Below, piece after piece: positions 51,404-60,473 of a stretch of DNA of 64,000 bases (its first letter is position 1; each line of letters begins with the position of its first letter). Under the pieces are notes generated by a model that did not search any database, was not told the DNA's origin, and saw only the letters and a list, made by a program, of their open reading frames with translations. The position numbers and the translations under genes are program-made. Origin of the DNA: Algoriphagus terrigena DSM 22685 (GTDB taxonomy: Bacteria > Bacteroidota > Bacteroidia > Cytophagales > Cyclobacteriaceae). The stretch is from positions 1-64,000 of the forward strand of contig NZ_AUBW01000008.1 of NCBI RefSeq assembly GCF_000429445.1. The letters are read 5' to 3'.

Positions 51404-53134
51404 CTATAATTTTCCGGAGTTTTCATCCGAGTTGTCTACATTGATTTGGGGCTTTTCCACAGGCTCAATTTGATCTTTTGGAAGACCGGTAGGGTCGGAT
51501 GCCCGTATGTTTTGGTCTTGAAGCGACCATCCACTTCTGATGATAATCGTTGGCTGTAGCTCTGCGTTTTGGAAATAAAAGACTCTTTCTGCCAGTCTTC
51601 TGTGTGCGAAATTGGATGGATCCCAGCGCCGGTTTCCGTTGAGATCTTCAATTACCCGGATTTTGAACGTTCCGGGTTCGACAAGTTTAAAGGAATAGGC
51701 GCTTGAATTCTCTAAAAATTGCTCCTGAATGAGCTCGTTTTTAGAGTTTAGCAGCTGCACAAGGAAGGGTGGTTTGGCATCAAGGATGTTTCCGGAGATT
51801 TCATCGGCGAGGCCCTCACGTTTTAGTTTCCTGTAATTGGCCGATAGGACTGCTTCATTTACTTGGTTTTCGATGTCGGTGAAGGTAGAATCGGCTGCTT
51901 TGATGGTAAAGACCTCTTGAGAAATTGAGTCAGGGACGCTCAAAAGGATTTTTAGAATGTCTCTTTTCGTGGAATCTGGGAAGAAAAACATCGATTCGGT
52001 GATAGGAATGGTCGATGCGGTGTCGTATGTCACATAGAGTGAGTCGGTATTGATTGACTTCAGTGGCTTGTTAAACTTCAGCTCTACCTCCAGATTTTGG
52101 TAGAAGTTTTTTCCAGAGTTGGCTGTCACCGTCAGTTTTTCAGGTTTCCGGTCTGATTCGGGAAATTTTGCCCAGAGCAATGAGTCCTTGGTATAGCCCA
52201 CAGAATCTTTTAGACTGACCTGAAACGGGACGCTGTCGGTTTGTGCACCGGTAGCGTAGATCCTGATTCTTGAGTCCAGATTGGCATAGAAATAATCCTG
52301 TCCGAGCTTGTCGTTACCGAGTTCGGTTTCAATAGGACTCCGGTTTACGATGATATCGAAGTTTTGTCCAAAGGTGGCGGATCTTAGAATTCTTATGGGT
52401 GTTATATCGGCTTTAGACAGGTTGAACGTAATGTTTTCGATGTTCGAGTTGAGATTCAAGGTGTCCAGGAGGAAGTCATAATCCTCCGATTTGGCCTCGG
52501 CTTTCAGCGTTCCGTTGGTGTCTTTCCAGGCGTATGCGAGGTATTTTCCGTTTTTGATATTGGTGATGGTAAATGTGCCCGTGGTGTCTACCTGGCTTAG
52601 ATAGTAGGGCTGTGCAGTCAATACATCCGTGGTGTCTCCAACGGGATAGATTCCGACAAGGACATCTTTGAGGTCGGTCTTCGAAAGCGGAAAATAGAAA
52701 TTGACCTTTCCTGAGATACTCATGCTGTCTATGGAGTTTCCGGTAGAAAAAACCAGTTTGAGGTTTTCTGCTGGGTTTTCCTCCGAGATATCTACAATTG
52801 ATTTTTGAAAATCAAACACGTAGGTGGTGCTGTCTTCGAGTTCTTGATTGAGTTTGATGGTGACCACATTTTTTAAAGCAGAAAACTCAACCTCATCTTT
52901 TTTGACCCTAGGCGTGATTACAATTCCTTTTGACGGATTTTCCAATTTGATGTATTCGTCAAAGGTGATCGTGATTTCGTCTGGCCTCGTGTTTAGGCTT
53001 TGGGTAGCTGGATTAGATTCTAACAGCACCGGCGGATCTTCATCCCTTGGGCCACCCGTGGGAGTACTTTGCTTAGCGCATGCAGCAAGGATCAAAAATG
53101 TGAGTCCGTATAGCAGTAATCTTAGCTTGTTCAC
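51404..53134 (-). CDS. Lipoprotein with N-terminal Ig-like (Big_5) domain
   Basis: 576 residues from GTG 53134, whose GTGA overlaps the stop of the methyltransferase gene; the longer frame to 53404 runs inside that gene and is rejected. Lipobox LAAC (residues 16-19) then KQSTPTGGPRDEDPPVLLES and DEITITFDEYIKLENP, the common start of Bacteroidota Ig-like Big_5 lipoproteins. The rest is a string of beta domains (GTFTITNIKNGKYLAYAWKD, GTFKIRVIEDLNGNRRWDP). Envelope-anchored, function unknown. Confidence 0.88.
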   Translation of the reverse strand: MNKLRLLLYGLTFLILAACAKQSTPTGGPRDEDPPVLLESNPATQSLNTRPDEITITFDEYIKLENPSKGIVITPRVKKDEVEFSALKNVVTIKLNQELEDSTTYVFDFQKSIVDISEENPAENLKLVFSTGNSIDSMSISGKVNFYFPLSKTDLKDVLVGIYPVGDTTDVLTAQPYYLSQVDTTGTFTITNIKNGKYLAYAWKDTNGTLKAEAKSEDYDFLLDTLNLNSNIENITFNLSKADITPIRILRSATFGQNFDIIVNRSPIETELGNDKLGQDYFYANLDSRIRIYATGAQTDSVPFQVSLKDSVGYTKDSLLWAKFPESDRKPEKLTVTANSGKNFYQNLEVELKFNKPLKSINTDSLYVTYDTASTIPITESMFFFPDSTKRDILKILLSVPDSISQEVFTIKAADSTFTDIENQVNEAVLSANYRKLKREGLADEISGNILDAKPPFLVQLLNSKNELIQEQFLENSSAYSFKLVEPGTFKIRVIEDLNGNRRWDPSNFAHRRLAERVFYFQNAELQPTIIIRSGWSLQDQNIRASDPTGLPKDQIEPVEKPQINVDNSDENSGKL

Positions 53135-54024
53135 TTCTTTTGGAAAACGAAAATATTGCTTGAAAATTGACCCGGTGAATTTGCAGAACGATTTGATTTG
53201 AGGCCATTGGCTATGGCCTTCGAGTATCTTGAAATTAAGGAAGAGGTTTTGTCGAGATATCCTTCGGATAGAAGAGAGACATAGAAACTGTCGAATTTCA
53301 TCGGCTGTACTTCTTTTAATTCCAGTCCAAACTCCTCTCGATAACTTTCCATCGATTCCTTGGTGAAATGGTAGAGATGTCTTGGTACATCCCAGCCGGC
53401 CCAATACTTTCCATAGTTTTTGCCGTCCCAGCTTTCGTGATTTGGGACAGCAATCACTATGTAACCATCTGATTTTAAGTGATTTATGATCTTTTTTGAT
53501 GTTTTTCTTAGATCGTGAATGTGCTCGAGAACATGATACAGTGTGATGATATCAAAGCTTGAATTTTTTTTGAGGTCGTCGACGGATGCTTGGATTTTGT
53601 TTTTGAGCTTTAGGTTAGCTTGGGTTCTCGCTTTTTCATTTGGCTCGACTCCGGCAACTTTCCAGCCTTTACGTTTAGCCGCGTTTAAGAATTCCCCCGT
53701 ACCGCAACCGTAGTCGAGAAGGTTTCCTGTTTCTTTGAGCAATCCGATAGCTTCTACCTTCTTAGAAATACTGTAGTTTCTCACCTTTTGGTAGACCCAT
53801 TGGGTTAAGTTTTTTGCCTTGTCCTCGTGGGAATAGTATTCCGGGAAATTATAGTAGGGACCAATATTCTCTTGACTAGGTCTTGGGTTTGTGAAGAGCA
53901 ATTTGCAGCTAGAGCACTTGCAAAGAATGAAGGCTTCTTTGCTCACCGCATAGTCATTAACTTCGGAGTGGTTAAGAAAAAGCCCACTTTTGCAAAGTGG
54001 GCATTTACTAAGTCGTTCTAGCAT
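53131..54024 (-). CDS. Class I SAM-dependent methyltransferase with N-terminal zinc ribbon
   Basis: 297 residues. N-terminal CPLC (8-11) and CKCSSC (35-40) form a probable zinc ribbon. The Rossmann methyltransferase domain follows with NLLDYGCGTGEFLNAAKRKG (motif I) and SFDIITLYHVLEHIHD (motif IV). C-terminal part with WDVPRHLYHFTKESM. This Methyltransf_23 layout occurs in polysaccharide and cell-surface modification, but the substrate is unknown. One base separates it from mnmG upstream. Confidence 0.88.
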   Translation of the reverse strand: MLERLSKCPLCKSGLFLNHSEVNDYAVSKEAFILCKCSSCKLLFTNPRPSQENIGPYYNFPEYYSHEDKAKNLTQWVYQKVRNYSISKKVEAIGLLKETGNLLDYGCGTGEFLNAAKRKGWKVAGVEPNEKARTQANLKLKNKIQASVDDLKKNSSFDIITLYHVLEHIHDLRKTSKKIINHLKSDGYIVIAVPNHESWDGKNYGKYWAGWDVPRHLYHFTKESMESYREEFGLELKEVQPMKFDSFYVSLLSEGYLDKTSSLISRYSKAIANGLKSNRSANSPGQFSSNIFVFQKK

Positions 54025-54025
54025 T

Positions 54026-55891
54026 TTACCTTCCCAAATAGACCGTTAAGATAGATAAATCAGCCGGTGATACCCCACTGATTCTGGAAGCTTGTCCAAG
54101 TGTTTCCGGACGGATTTTGTTAAGCTTTTGTTTTCCTTCATTGGATAGTGCGGTGATGGCCAGAAAGTCAAACTGAGTGGGGATGCGGAAATTTTCCATG
54201 TTTGAAAGTTTTTCTACCATCTGCTGCTCTTTGTCGATGTAGCTGTCGTATTTGATCTGAATTTCGGCTTGCTCCTGTACTTCCTTCGTGTACTTGCTAA
54301 GGCTTCTCCGCAAATCGTCATCGATGTTGACTAGTTCACTGATCCCTATTTGGGGTCTTTTCAGAAGTTTTTCGGCGCTTGTCTTTTCTTGAATCGTCGC
54401 AGTACCGATCGCTTCCAGACCACCGTTTGCCGTTTCTGGACTTAGTTTTTTCTGTTTCAGTTCGTTGATAAGTCCTGCAGTGGCGGACTTTTTGTCCAGC
54501 ATTTTTTCCAATCGTTGATCTGAGGCTAGGCCAATTTCATGTCCTAACTTCGTCAGGCGAAGATCAGCGTTGTCCTGACGCAGGAGCAATCTGAATTCTG
54601 CTCTAGACGTGAACATCCTATATGGCTCCTCAGTGCCTTTATTGATCAAATCATCTATCAGTACACCTATGTAGGCATCGGAACGCTTGAGAACAAACGG
54701 ATCTTTTTCTTGGACTTTAAGGCTCGCATTTATGCCAGCCATCAGGCCCTGCGATGCGGCTTCTTCGTATCCGGTGGTTCCGTTTATTTGCCCAGCAAAA
54801 AAGAGATTTTCAATCAGATGAGTTTCAAGGGAAAGTTTCAGCTGGGTTGGCGGAAAGAAATCATATTCGATCGCATATCCGGGACGGAACATCTTGGTAT
54901 TTTCAAAGCCCGGGATGAGACGCAATGCTTTGTACTGTACGTCTTCCGGTAGAGAGGTGGAGAATCCGTTGACATAGATTTCGACAGTATCCCATCCTTC
55001 TGGTTCGACGAATATTTGGTGTCTTTCCCGCTCTGCAAATCGATTGATTTTATCCTCTATACTTGGGCAATATCTTGGACCAAGCCCTTGAATCCGACCA
55101 TTGAACATCGGAGAGCGATCAAAACCTGTTTCTAAGGCCTGATGAACTTCCTTGCTTGTATAGGTAATCCAGCAGCTCCGTTGTTTTTTCAGAGGCTCTG
55201 TTGAATCCAAATAGGAGAATTTTTCCGGGTTTTCATCCCCGAATTGTTCTTCCATTTTAGTATAGTCCAAGCTGCGCCCATCGACTCTTGGCGGAGTTCC
55301 GGTTTTCATTCGTCCTGCTTCAAAGCCAAGTTGAACCAGCTGTTCTGTGATGCCTTTGGCTGCGGACTCCCCTGTTCTACCTCCACCAAATTGCTTTTCA
55401 CCAATGTGAATCACGCCATTCAGGAATGTTCCGTTGGTAAGCACAACTGCATTTGATGGGATTTCTATACCGATTCCAGTTCTTACCCCGCATATTTTGC
55501 CGTCTTTCACCAATAGGCCGGATATCATTTCTTGCCAAAAGTCGACGTTTGGAGTGCTTTCTAAGGCCAGTCTCCATTCTTCAGCAAATCTCATTCGGTC
55601 ATTTTGAGTGCGCGGCGACCACATGGCGGGACCTTTGGATCTGTTGAGCATTCTGAATTGGATCATGGATTTGTCTGATATGATCCCTGATCTTCCCCCC
55701 AGCGCATCAATTTCGCGTACAATTTGCCCTTTAGCCACACCTCCCATTGCTGGATTGCATGACATTTGGGCAATGGTGTTCATATTCATTGTGCAAAGGA
55801 GCACTTTTGAACCCATCATCGCTGCCGCGTGCGCGGCTTCGCAACCTGCGTGACCCGCTCCTACTACTATAACATCGTATGTTGGAAACAT
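54026..55891 (-). CDS. mnmG: tRNA uridine 5-carboxymethylaminomethyl modification enzyme MnmG (GidA)
   Basis: 621 residues, normal length. N-terminal FAD site VVGAGHAGCEAAHAAA; CNPAMGGVAKGQIVREIDAL, GRMKTGTPPRVDGRSLDY and NGTTGYEEAASQGLMAGINA are family signatures. With MnmE it modifies U34 of certain tRNAs. In many bacteria mnmG lies near the replication origin, consistent with the parS pair directly upstream and the DnaA-box region 2.6 kb beyond its stop. Confidence 0.97.
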   Translation of the reverse strand: MFPTYDVIVVGAGHAGCEAAHAAAMMGSKVLLCTMNMNTIAQMSCNPAMGGVAKGQIVREIDALGGRSGIISDKSMIQFRMLNRSKGPAMWSPRTQNDRMRFAEEWRLALESTPNVDFWQEMISGLLVKDGKICGVRTGIGIEIPSNAVVLTNGTFLNGVIHIGEKQFGGGRTGESAAKGITEQLVQLGFEAGRMKTGTPPRVDGRSLDYTKMEEQFGDENPEKFSYLDSTEPLKKQRSCWITYTSKEVHQALETGFDRSPMFNGRIQGLGPRYCPSIEDKINRFAERERHQIFVEPEGWDTVEIYVNGFSTSLPEDVQYKALRLIPGFENTKMFRPGYAIEYDFFPPTQLKLSLETHLIENLFFAGQINGTTGYEEAASQGLMAGINASLKVQEKDPFVLKRSDAYIGVLIDDLINKGTEEPYRMFTSRAEFRLLLRQDNADLRLTKLGHEIGLASDQRLEKMLDKKSATAGLINELKQKKLSPETANGGLEAIGTATIQEKTSAEKLLKRPQIGISELVNIDDDLRRSLSKYTKEVQEQAEIQIKYDSYIDKEQQMVEKLSNMENFRIPTQFDFLAITALSNEGKQKLNKIRPETLGQASRISGVSPADLSILTVYLGR

Positions 55892-55905
55892 GCTTTTCTA
55901 TATTG

Positions 55906-55921
55906 TGTTCCACGTGAAACA
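55906..55921 (+). promoter_or_regulatory. parS (ParB-binding site), perfect match
   Basis: TGTTCCACGTGAAACA fits the consensus TGTTNCACGTGAAACA at every position. It lies 15 bp upstream of the mnmG start codon. Confidence 0.92.
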
Positions 55922-55949
55922 CTGTCTTTTTGAAACGAATTTCATTCAA

Positions 55950-55965
55950 GGTTTCACGTGGAACA
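55950..55965 (-). promoter_or_regulatory. parS, second copy in inverted orientation
   Basis: GGTTTCACGTGGAACA, complement TGTTCCACGTGAAACC, differs from the consensus at the last base only. Centres of the two sites are 44 bp apart, between mnmG and ybeY. Confidence 0.88.
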
Positions 55966-55966
55966 G

Positions 55967-56392
55967 TTAACTTTTTTCGTACAATTTGATGGCCAATCCT
56001 TCTTGAGTTCTCATAGCTTCGCTCTCATCCTTGGATTTGTCTTTGTATCCCATGAGATGAAAAAGACCGTGGCTGATGACTCGACTAAGTTCGCTGGCTT
56101 CGTCTTGCTGATGTTTTGAAGCGTTTTCTCTTACCCTATCAATACTTATAAAAATGTCACCTTCGATGACGTTCTCTTCTTCAGAATTGTCGAAAGTGAT
56201 GATGTCTGTGTATGTGTGATGATTCAAATAGTCGACGTTGATCTGGTAGAGATATTCATCAGAGCAAAAGATATAATTCAGTTCGCCGATTTTGAAACCT
56301 TCAGATTGGGAAATTTTCTTCAGCCATGCCTTTCTTCGCAGTTTCTGGGGGAGGTCAAACTTGATCTCTTCCGAAAAGAAATTGATAGCCAT
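55967..56392 (-). CDS. ybeY: Endoribonuclease YbeY
   Basis: 141 residues. The metal site HGLFHLMGYKDKSKDE corresponds to the HGxLHLxGYDH motif; the third ligand position differs from the proteobacterial form. LNHHTYTDIITFDNSE and GDIFISIDRVRENA are the other conserved blocks. It matures 16S rRNA and takes part in ribosome quality control. It starts 2 bp after the stop of the RsbW-like gene. Confidence 0.92.
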   Translation of the reverse strand: MAINFFSEEIKFDLPQKLRRKAWLKKISQSEGFKIGELNYIFCSDEYLYQINVDYLNHHTYTDIITFDNSEEENVIEGDIFISIDRVRENASKHQQDEASELSRVISHGLFHLMGYKDKSKDESEAMRTQEGLAIKLYEKS

Positions 56393-56394
56393 AG

Positions 56395-56796
56395 TTAATC
56401 CATGTAAAAGGAGAGTACGGTCTTTTTGCCTCCATCTTCGAATCTCACTTCGTCGCTTAGATGACGAATGAGAAAGATCCCTCGCCCTCCCGGTTTTTCT
56501 ATGTTTTCAGGTGCAGTAGGATCTTGAAGCGCTTGCATGTCGAATCCCTCGCCTTCATCCTCAATGATGAATTTAAGCTGATCGTCCTCCATTTTGAGTT
56601 CGAGGTGAACGAGCTTATTCTTGTCATTTTGATTGCCGTGAATGATCGCGTTGCTGATGCATTCCGTCACGGAAATCATAATGTTTCCGTAGATGTCATC
56701 GTTGATCTCAAATTTATCTTTTGCGTTGTCAATAAAGCTTTCGATGACTTTGATGTTCTCTATTAGAGACGGAATTGAGATTTTTATAGACTTCAT
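56395..56796 (-). CDS. RsbW-like anti-sigma / HATPase-fold protein
   Basis: 133 residues, a stand-alone GHKL ATPase domain. N box SVTECISNAIIHGNQND, G1 DEGEGFD and G2 GGRGIFLIRHLSDEV are all present. Proteins of this size bind sigma or anti-anti-sigma factors and may phosphorylate the latter. No STAS-domain partner or sigma factor is adjacent, so the target is elsewhere. Tight spacing with ybeY suggests one transcript. Confidence 0.9.
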   Translation of the reverse strand: MKSIKISIPSLIENIKVIESFIDNAKDKFEINDDIYGNIMISVTECISNAIIHGNQNDKNKLVHLELKMEDDQLKFIIEDEGEGFDMQALQDPTAPENIEKPGGRGIFLIRHLSDEVRFEDGGKKTVLSFYMD

Positions 56797-56835
56797 CTGG
56801 GAATATTCTATGATTCAGTTCGTATTGATCGATTT

Positions 56836-57597
56836 TTATTCAATTTCTAGTACAACCGGACAATGATCCGAGTGTTTCACATTTGGCAAAATTACGGCAC
56901 TTTTCAGTCTGTTTTGCAATGACTGGGTTGCCATGTGGTAGTCTATTCGCCAACCCAGATTTTTTGTGCGTGAGTTTGCTCTGTAACTCCACCAACTGTA
57001 CTGATGAGGATTTGGATTGAAGTGGCGAAACGTGTCGATGAAACCAGACCCAGTGAACCGATCCATCCATGCTCGCTCGTCCGGTAGAAATCCGGATGAA
57101 TTTTTGTTTGAAATAGGATTGTGGATATCAATCGGTCTGTGGCAAATGTTGTAGTCGCCGCTGAGTATTATCGAAGAATTGTCTCTTCTCAAATCCTGCA
57201 TGTATCCGAAGACGTCGTCCAAAAACCCGTACTTGAACCCCTGCCGAATATCGCCCGTCGTCCCAGAAGGGAAATAGGAAGAAATGAAAGAGAAGTTTTC
57301 AAAATCAGCTTGGATCATCCTGCCCTCATCATCGTATCGATTCAGACTCATTCCATACCTTACTGCTTTCGGTTTGATTTTTGAGAAAATGGCGACTCCG
57401 CTGTATCCTTTTTTCACCGCCGGATACCAGTATAGCTCATAGCCCATATCTTGAACGATCGCCGCATCAATGTCTTTCTCTTGAGCCTTAATCTCCTGTA
57501 AACCAATGATATCTGGATTTTCTTCCCTCAGCCATTCTACAAAACCTTTGTTGATGGCAGAACGAATACCGTTGACGTTGTAAGAGATTAGTTTCAT
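56836..57597 (-). CDS. xth: Exodeoxyribonuclease III
   Basis: 253 residues, endonuclease/exonuclease/phosphatase fold. Catalytic blocks: ISYNVNGIRSA, IGLQEIKAQ (metal Glu), LSGDYNICH, WRIDYHMATQ and KHSDHCPVVLEI. It cuts DNA at abasic sites and removes 3' blocking groups in base-excision repair. Downstream end lies 39 bp before the RsbW-like start on the same strand. Confidence 0.95.
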   Translation of the reverse strand: MKLISYNVNGIRSAINKGFVEWLREENPDIIGLQEIKAQEKDIDAAIVQDMGYELYWYPAVKKGYSGVAIFSKIKPKAVRYGMSLNRYDDEGRMIQADFENFSFISSYFPSGTTGDIRQGFKYGFLDDVFGYMQDLRRDNSSIILSGDYNICHRPIDIHNPISNKNSSGFLPDERAWMDRFTGSGFIDTFRHFNPNPHQYSWWSYRANSRTKNLGWRIDYHMATQSLQNRLKSAVILPNVKHSDHCPVVLEIE

Positions 57598-57603
57598 TCA
57601 AAT

Positions 57604-57963
57604 TCAAATTTCGATTTGATATTCTTTTTCGAAATATTCCATTACTTGGATTTTCAAAAGCTTTTCTTGTTCAAGTAAATCAAAATGCGGCAAATCTTTG
57701 ACTAGTTTCCAGTGTGGCCAGCCTTCCTGGTCAACGGAATCGAGTTCGTAAAACCCGGCATAGCTCAGCACCTTACAGACAGCAATGTGCATCAAGTCCT
57801 GCTTTTGTTCTTTGGAGAAGTTCTTGGTGCCCTTGCCCAATTCCTGGACGCCTATCAGAAAGAGTACGCCGTTCAGATCGTTTGGTTTTTTTCCAATGGT
57901 TTCTTTCAAGCCTTCTAACAGCTTAGACCAGCGTTTTTCGAGATCAAGATCGCGCTTAAACAT
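57604..57963 (-). CDS. Conserved hypothetical protein, 119 residues
   Basis: Soluble, mostly helical, no signal peptide. Features GVLFLIGVQELGKGTKNFSK, LMHIAVCKVLSYAGFYELDS and GWPHWKLVKDLPHFDLLEQE. I recognise the type from Bacteroidota genomes but know no function. It sits 6 bp before the xth start and 8 bp after the AhpD-like gene, so all three are probably cotranscribed. Confidence 0.8.
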   Translation of the reverse strand: MFKRDLDLEKRWSKLLEGLKETIGKKPNDLNGVLFLIGVQELGKGTKNFSKEQKQDLMHIAVCKVLSYAGFYELDSVDQEGWPHWKLVKDLPHFDLLEQEKLLKIQVMEYFEKEYQIEI

Positions 57964-57971
57964 AATTTAAG

Positions 57972-58313
57972 TTATTGATTTTCAAGTTCTTCCCAGTATT
58001 CTACAGCTCTTCTCAAGTGCGGGATGACGATCGATCCGCCGATTATCATGGCGATGGAAAATACCTCGAAGATTTCTTCCTTTTTCAGGCCGGCTTCGTG
58101 ACTTTTTCCCAAATGATATTTGATGCAATCGTCGCATCTGAGCACCATCGAACAGGCCAAACCGATCATTTCCTTGGTCTTGACATCCAACGCGCCTTCC
58201 GAATAGGCATTCGTGTCGAGGTTGAAAAACCGCTTGATCACTTTGTTGTCTTCGGCCATGATTTTCTCATTCATCTTGGCTCGATAAGCGTTGAATTCTT
58301 CTATAAGATTCAT
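57972..58313 (-). CDS. Carboxymuconolactone decarboxylase / AhpD-like protein
   Basis: 113 residues, all-helical. MIGLACSMVLRCDDCIKYHL and GKSHEAGLKKEEIFEVFSIA contain the AhpD-type CxxC (CDDC) and following His, which supports a thiol-based peroxidase-reductant role more than decarboxylation. First gene of a minus-strand run with the hypothetical gene and xth. Confidence 0.9.
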   Translation of the reverse strand: MNLIEEFNAYRAKMNEKIMAEDNKVIKRFFNLDTNAYSEGALDVKTKEMIGLACSMVLRCDDCIKYHLGKSHEAGLKKEEIFEVFSIAMIIGGSIVIPHLRRAVEYWEELENQ

Positions 58314-58393
58314 TAACTTAAGGATTAATACTTTCCAGAGGGCAAATATACTGCATATTCCACCCTAAGGGTTAACAACAGAACTTTTTAGCG

Positions 58394-59089
58394 ATGCGTT
58401 TACTTTTTTTGAAAGATTTTTTGGATCTCATTTTCCCCAGAAACTGTCCTCAGTGTGGAAAGTCTCTTTTCGATTTTGAGCCTTGCCTTTGTACGGTTTG
58501 CCAAGGGTCTCTTCCTGTAGCAAATTTTCACCTCAGGCCTTATGACAATGAGCTTACTTCGAAAGTCCGGGGACTGATGCGGGTAAACCGGGCGATGGCC
58601 TTTCTTCGATTTTCAAAAAAAGGGAATAGTCAAAAACTACTCCATCAGCTCAAGTACCGGAATAAGCCTGAGATTGGGGAGGAAATGGGTCGGCTGTATG
58701 GGTTGTCGCTGGCTCTGCAGGGTTATCAAGATGAATGGGATGTGATCGTGCCTGTGCCACTTCATCCCATGAAGCAAAAACGACGGGGATATAACCAAAG
58801 CGAAGTGTTTGGAAAAGGCCTGTCAAAAGCACTCAATATTAAGTTGGAAAATCTGCTCGAGCGCAAGAAATTCACCGAAACCCAGACCAAGAAGTCCCGA
58901 ATCCAACGGCTTGACAACGTGGATGAAGTGTTTGACTTAAGAGCCGGTGAGAATATTGAAGGTCTTCGGATTCTTTTGGTCGATGACGTGATCACCACTG
59001 GCGCTACACTTTGCGCCTGTGCCAATGTGCTTTTGGGCTATGGCGCAAAACATGTAGATTTGGCAACCATCGCCGCCGGTGGTCAGTAA
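58394..59089 (+). CDS. comF: ComF family phosphoribosyltransferase-like protein
   Basis: 231 residues. N-terminal zinc ribbon CPQCG and CLCTVC, then a PRTase domain with VIVPVPLHPMKQKRRGYNQS and the PRPP loop ILLVDDVITTGATL. In naturally competent bacteria ComF is needed for uptake of DNA, but homologues are found in non-competent ones. Starts a plus-strand run; gap of 9 bp to the next gene. Confidence 0.93.
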   Translation: MRLLFLKDFLDLIFPRNCPQCGKSLFDFEPCLCTVCQGSLPVANFHLRPYDNELTSKVRGLMRVNRAMAFLRFSKKGNSQKLLHQLKYRNKPEIGEEMGRLYGLSLALQGYQDEWDVIVPVPLHPMKQKRRGYNQSEVFGKGLSKALNIKLENLLERKKFTETQTKKSRIQRLDNVDEVFDLRAGENIEGLRILLVDDVITTGATLCACANVLLGYGAKHVDLATIAAGGQ

Positions 59090-59098
59090 TCTTTAGTA

Positions 59099-59635
59099 AT
59101 GAACATCGACATCGAATTTCTCAAATACCCCATAGGCAAGTTTCAGAAACCAGCGACGATCACGTACGATCTGATCCAAGAGGCAATCGCCGTGATCAAA
59201 TCCTTTCCGGCTCATATTTTCACAGCCGTCAGCCCACTTTCTATCGAACAATTGGATACTCCCTATCGGCCGGGCGGATGGACGGTCAGGCAGCTGGTAC
59301 ATCACTGTGCAGACAGCCACATGAATGCCTTTACCCGCTTTAAGCTGGCGCTGACGGAAGAGAATCCTACGATCAAACCGTATGACGAGGCTGCATGGGC
59401 CAGGCTAGCTGATGCGGATTTACCCATTGAGTCGTCATTGGCCATTATCAAAGCCATGCACCTTAAGTGGGGTGTTGTGCTGGATTCGATGAAGGAGGAA
59501 GATTTTAAGAAGACATACTTTCATCCGGAAAAGAAGCACAGCCAGGAATTGGCTGAAATCGTTTTGCTATACGCTTGGCATTCCCAGCATCACCTTTCTC
59601 ATGTCCAGCATCTGATTTTGAGGGAAAAGTGGTGA
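59099..59635 (+). CDS. YfiT/BstA-like DinB-fold protein
   Basis: 178 residues. Metal-binding histidines are placed as in DinB-like thiol S-transferases: LVHHCADSHMNAF (near 70) and YAWHSQHHLSHVQHL (near 160). YPIGKFQKPATIT and YRPGGWTVRQL are typical of the YfiT group of Bacteroidota and Firmicutes, thought to transfer bacillithiol-type thiols. Substrate here unknown. Confidence 0.88.
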   Translation: MNIDIEFLKYPIGKFQKPATITYDLIQEAIAVIKSFPAHIFTAVSPLSIEQLDTPYRPGGWTVRQLVHHCADSHMNAFTRFKLALTEENPTIKPYDEAAWARLADADLPIESSLAIIKAMHLKWGVVLDSMKEEDFKKTYFHPEKKHSQELAEIVLLYAWHSQHHLSHVQHLILREKW

Positions 59636-59654
59636 AGTCAAAACATCTGCAACC

Positions 59655-60409
59655 ATGAACGTTTCCCTCAAAAATCAACGAATTCTGGTCACCGGATCTT
59701 CCCGCGGAATCGGACGAGCGATAGCCAAGCAGCTTTCAGACTCCGGTGCCGAGGTGATTATTCATTGCAATGCGAACAAAGCTCAGGCAGAAAGCCTCTT
59801 GAGCGAACTCAAAAACCCCGCATTTATCGAGGCTTGTGATCTTTCTAAACCGGATGAAGTGATGGGATTCATTCCCCATCTAGTAAAAAAATATGGTCCG
59901 CTGACGGCTTTGGTCAACAATGCCGGAATCTCCACACCCGCCGCAGATTCCATGCCCACGGGTGAATGGCTTCAAGTTTGGGAAAAGGTCATGGCGGTAA
60001 ATTCAACAGCGGTGGGAATACTTTCCAAGGAATTTATCGATCAAGCCAAGATCCATCACAACGGTAGAATTGTGATGATTTCGTCACGGGCGGCTTTCCG
60101 TGGCGATACGCCAGATTACTTGGCCTACGCGGCTAGGGCTCAATGGTGAGTTTGATAAGATCGATCGCCAGACATTACGGCAAGCAGGGAATAAAAGCAT
60201 TCCTTATTGCGCCGGGGTTCACTCGAACGGATATGGCCGAGGAAATCTTGGCAGAGTACGGTGAAGATTTTGCGCTCAACGACATCGCGCTCAGAGAGCT
60301 GACCGTTCCAGAGGATATCGCGCCAATGGTGACGCTGCTGTGTTCCGGACTGGCAGATCACGCCACAGGAACTTCAATAGACATGAATGCCGGTTCGTAT
60401 GTGAGGTAA
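59655..60409 (+). pseudogene. Short-chain dehydrogenase/reductase broken by a 4-nt deletion
   Basis: Part 1 (59655-60149) encodes the NAD(P)-binding half: ILVTGSSRGIGRAIAKQLSD, ALVNNAGIS and IVMISSRAAF with the catalytic Ser. It ends YLAYAARAQW-stop. Part 2 (60143-60409) resumes in another frame with MVSLIRSIARHYGKQGIKAF, LIAPGFTRTD and the normal C-terminus. The expected text at the joint is YAASKxxMVSL; losing four bases after GCGGCTAG would remove the Lys of the YxxxK site and shift the frame. Restoring four bases gives one 250-residue SDR, close to FabG size. A sequencing error is possible. Confidence 0.85.
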
Positions 60410-60473
60410 CCTGATTAAGAAAAAGGCAATTGGAAAAATCTTTGCCCATTTGCCATTCGTTTACTGGAGAAAG

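Noticed and set aside
53135..53404. Longer N-terminus for the Ig-like lipoprotein
   Set aside because: It would run entirely inside the methyltransferase gene and bury the lipoprotein signal sequence.
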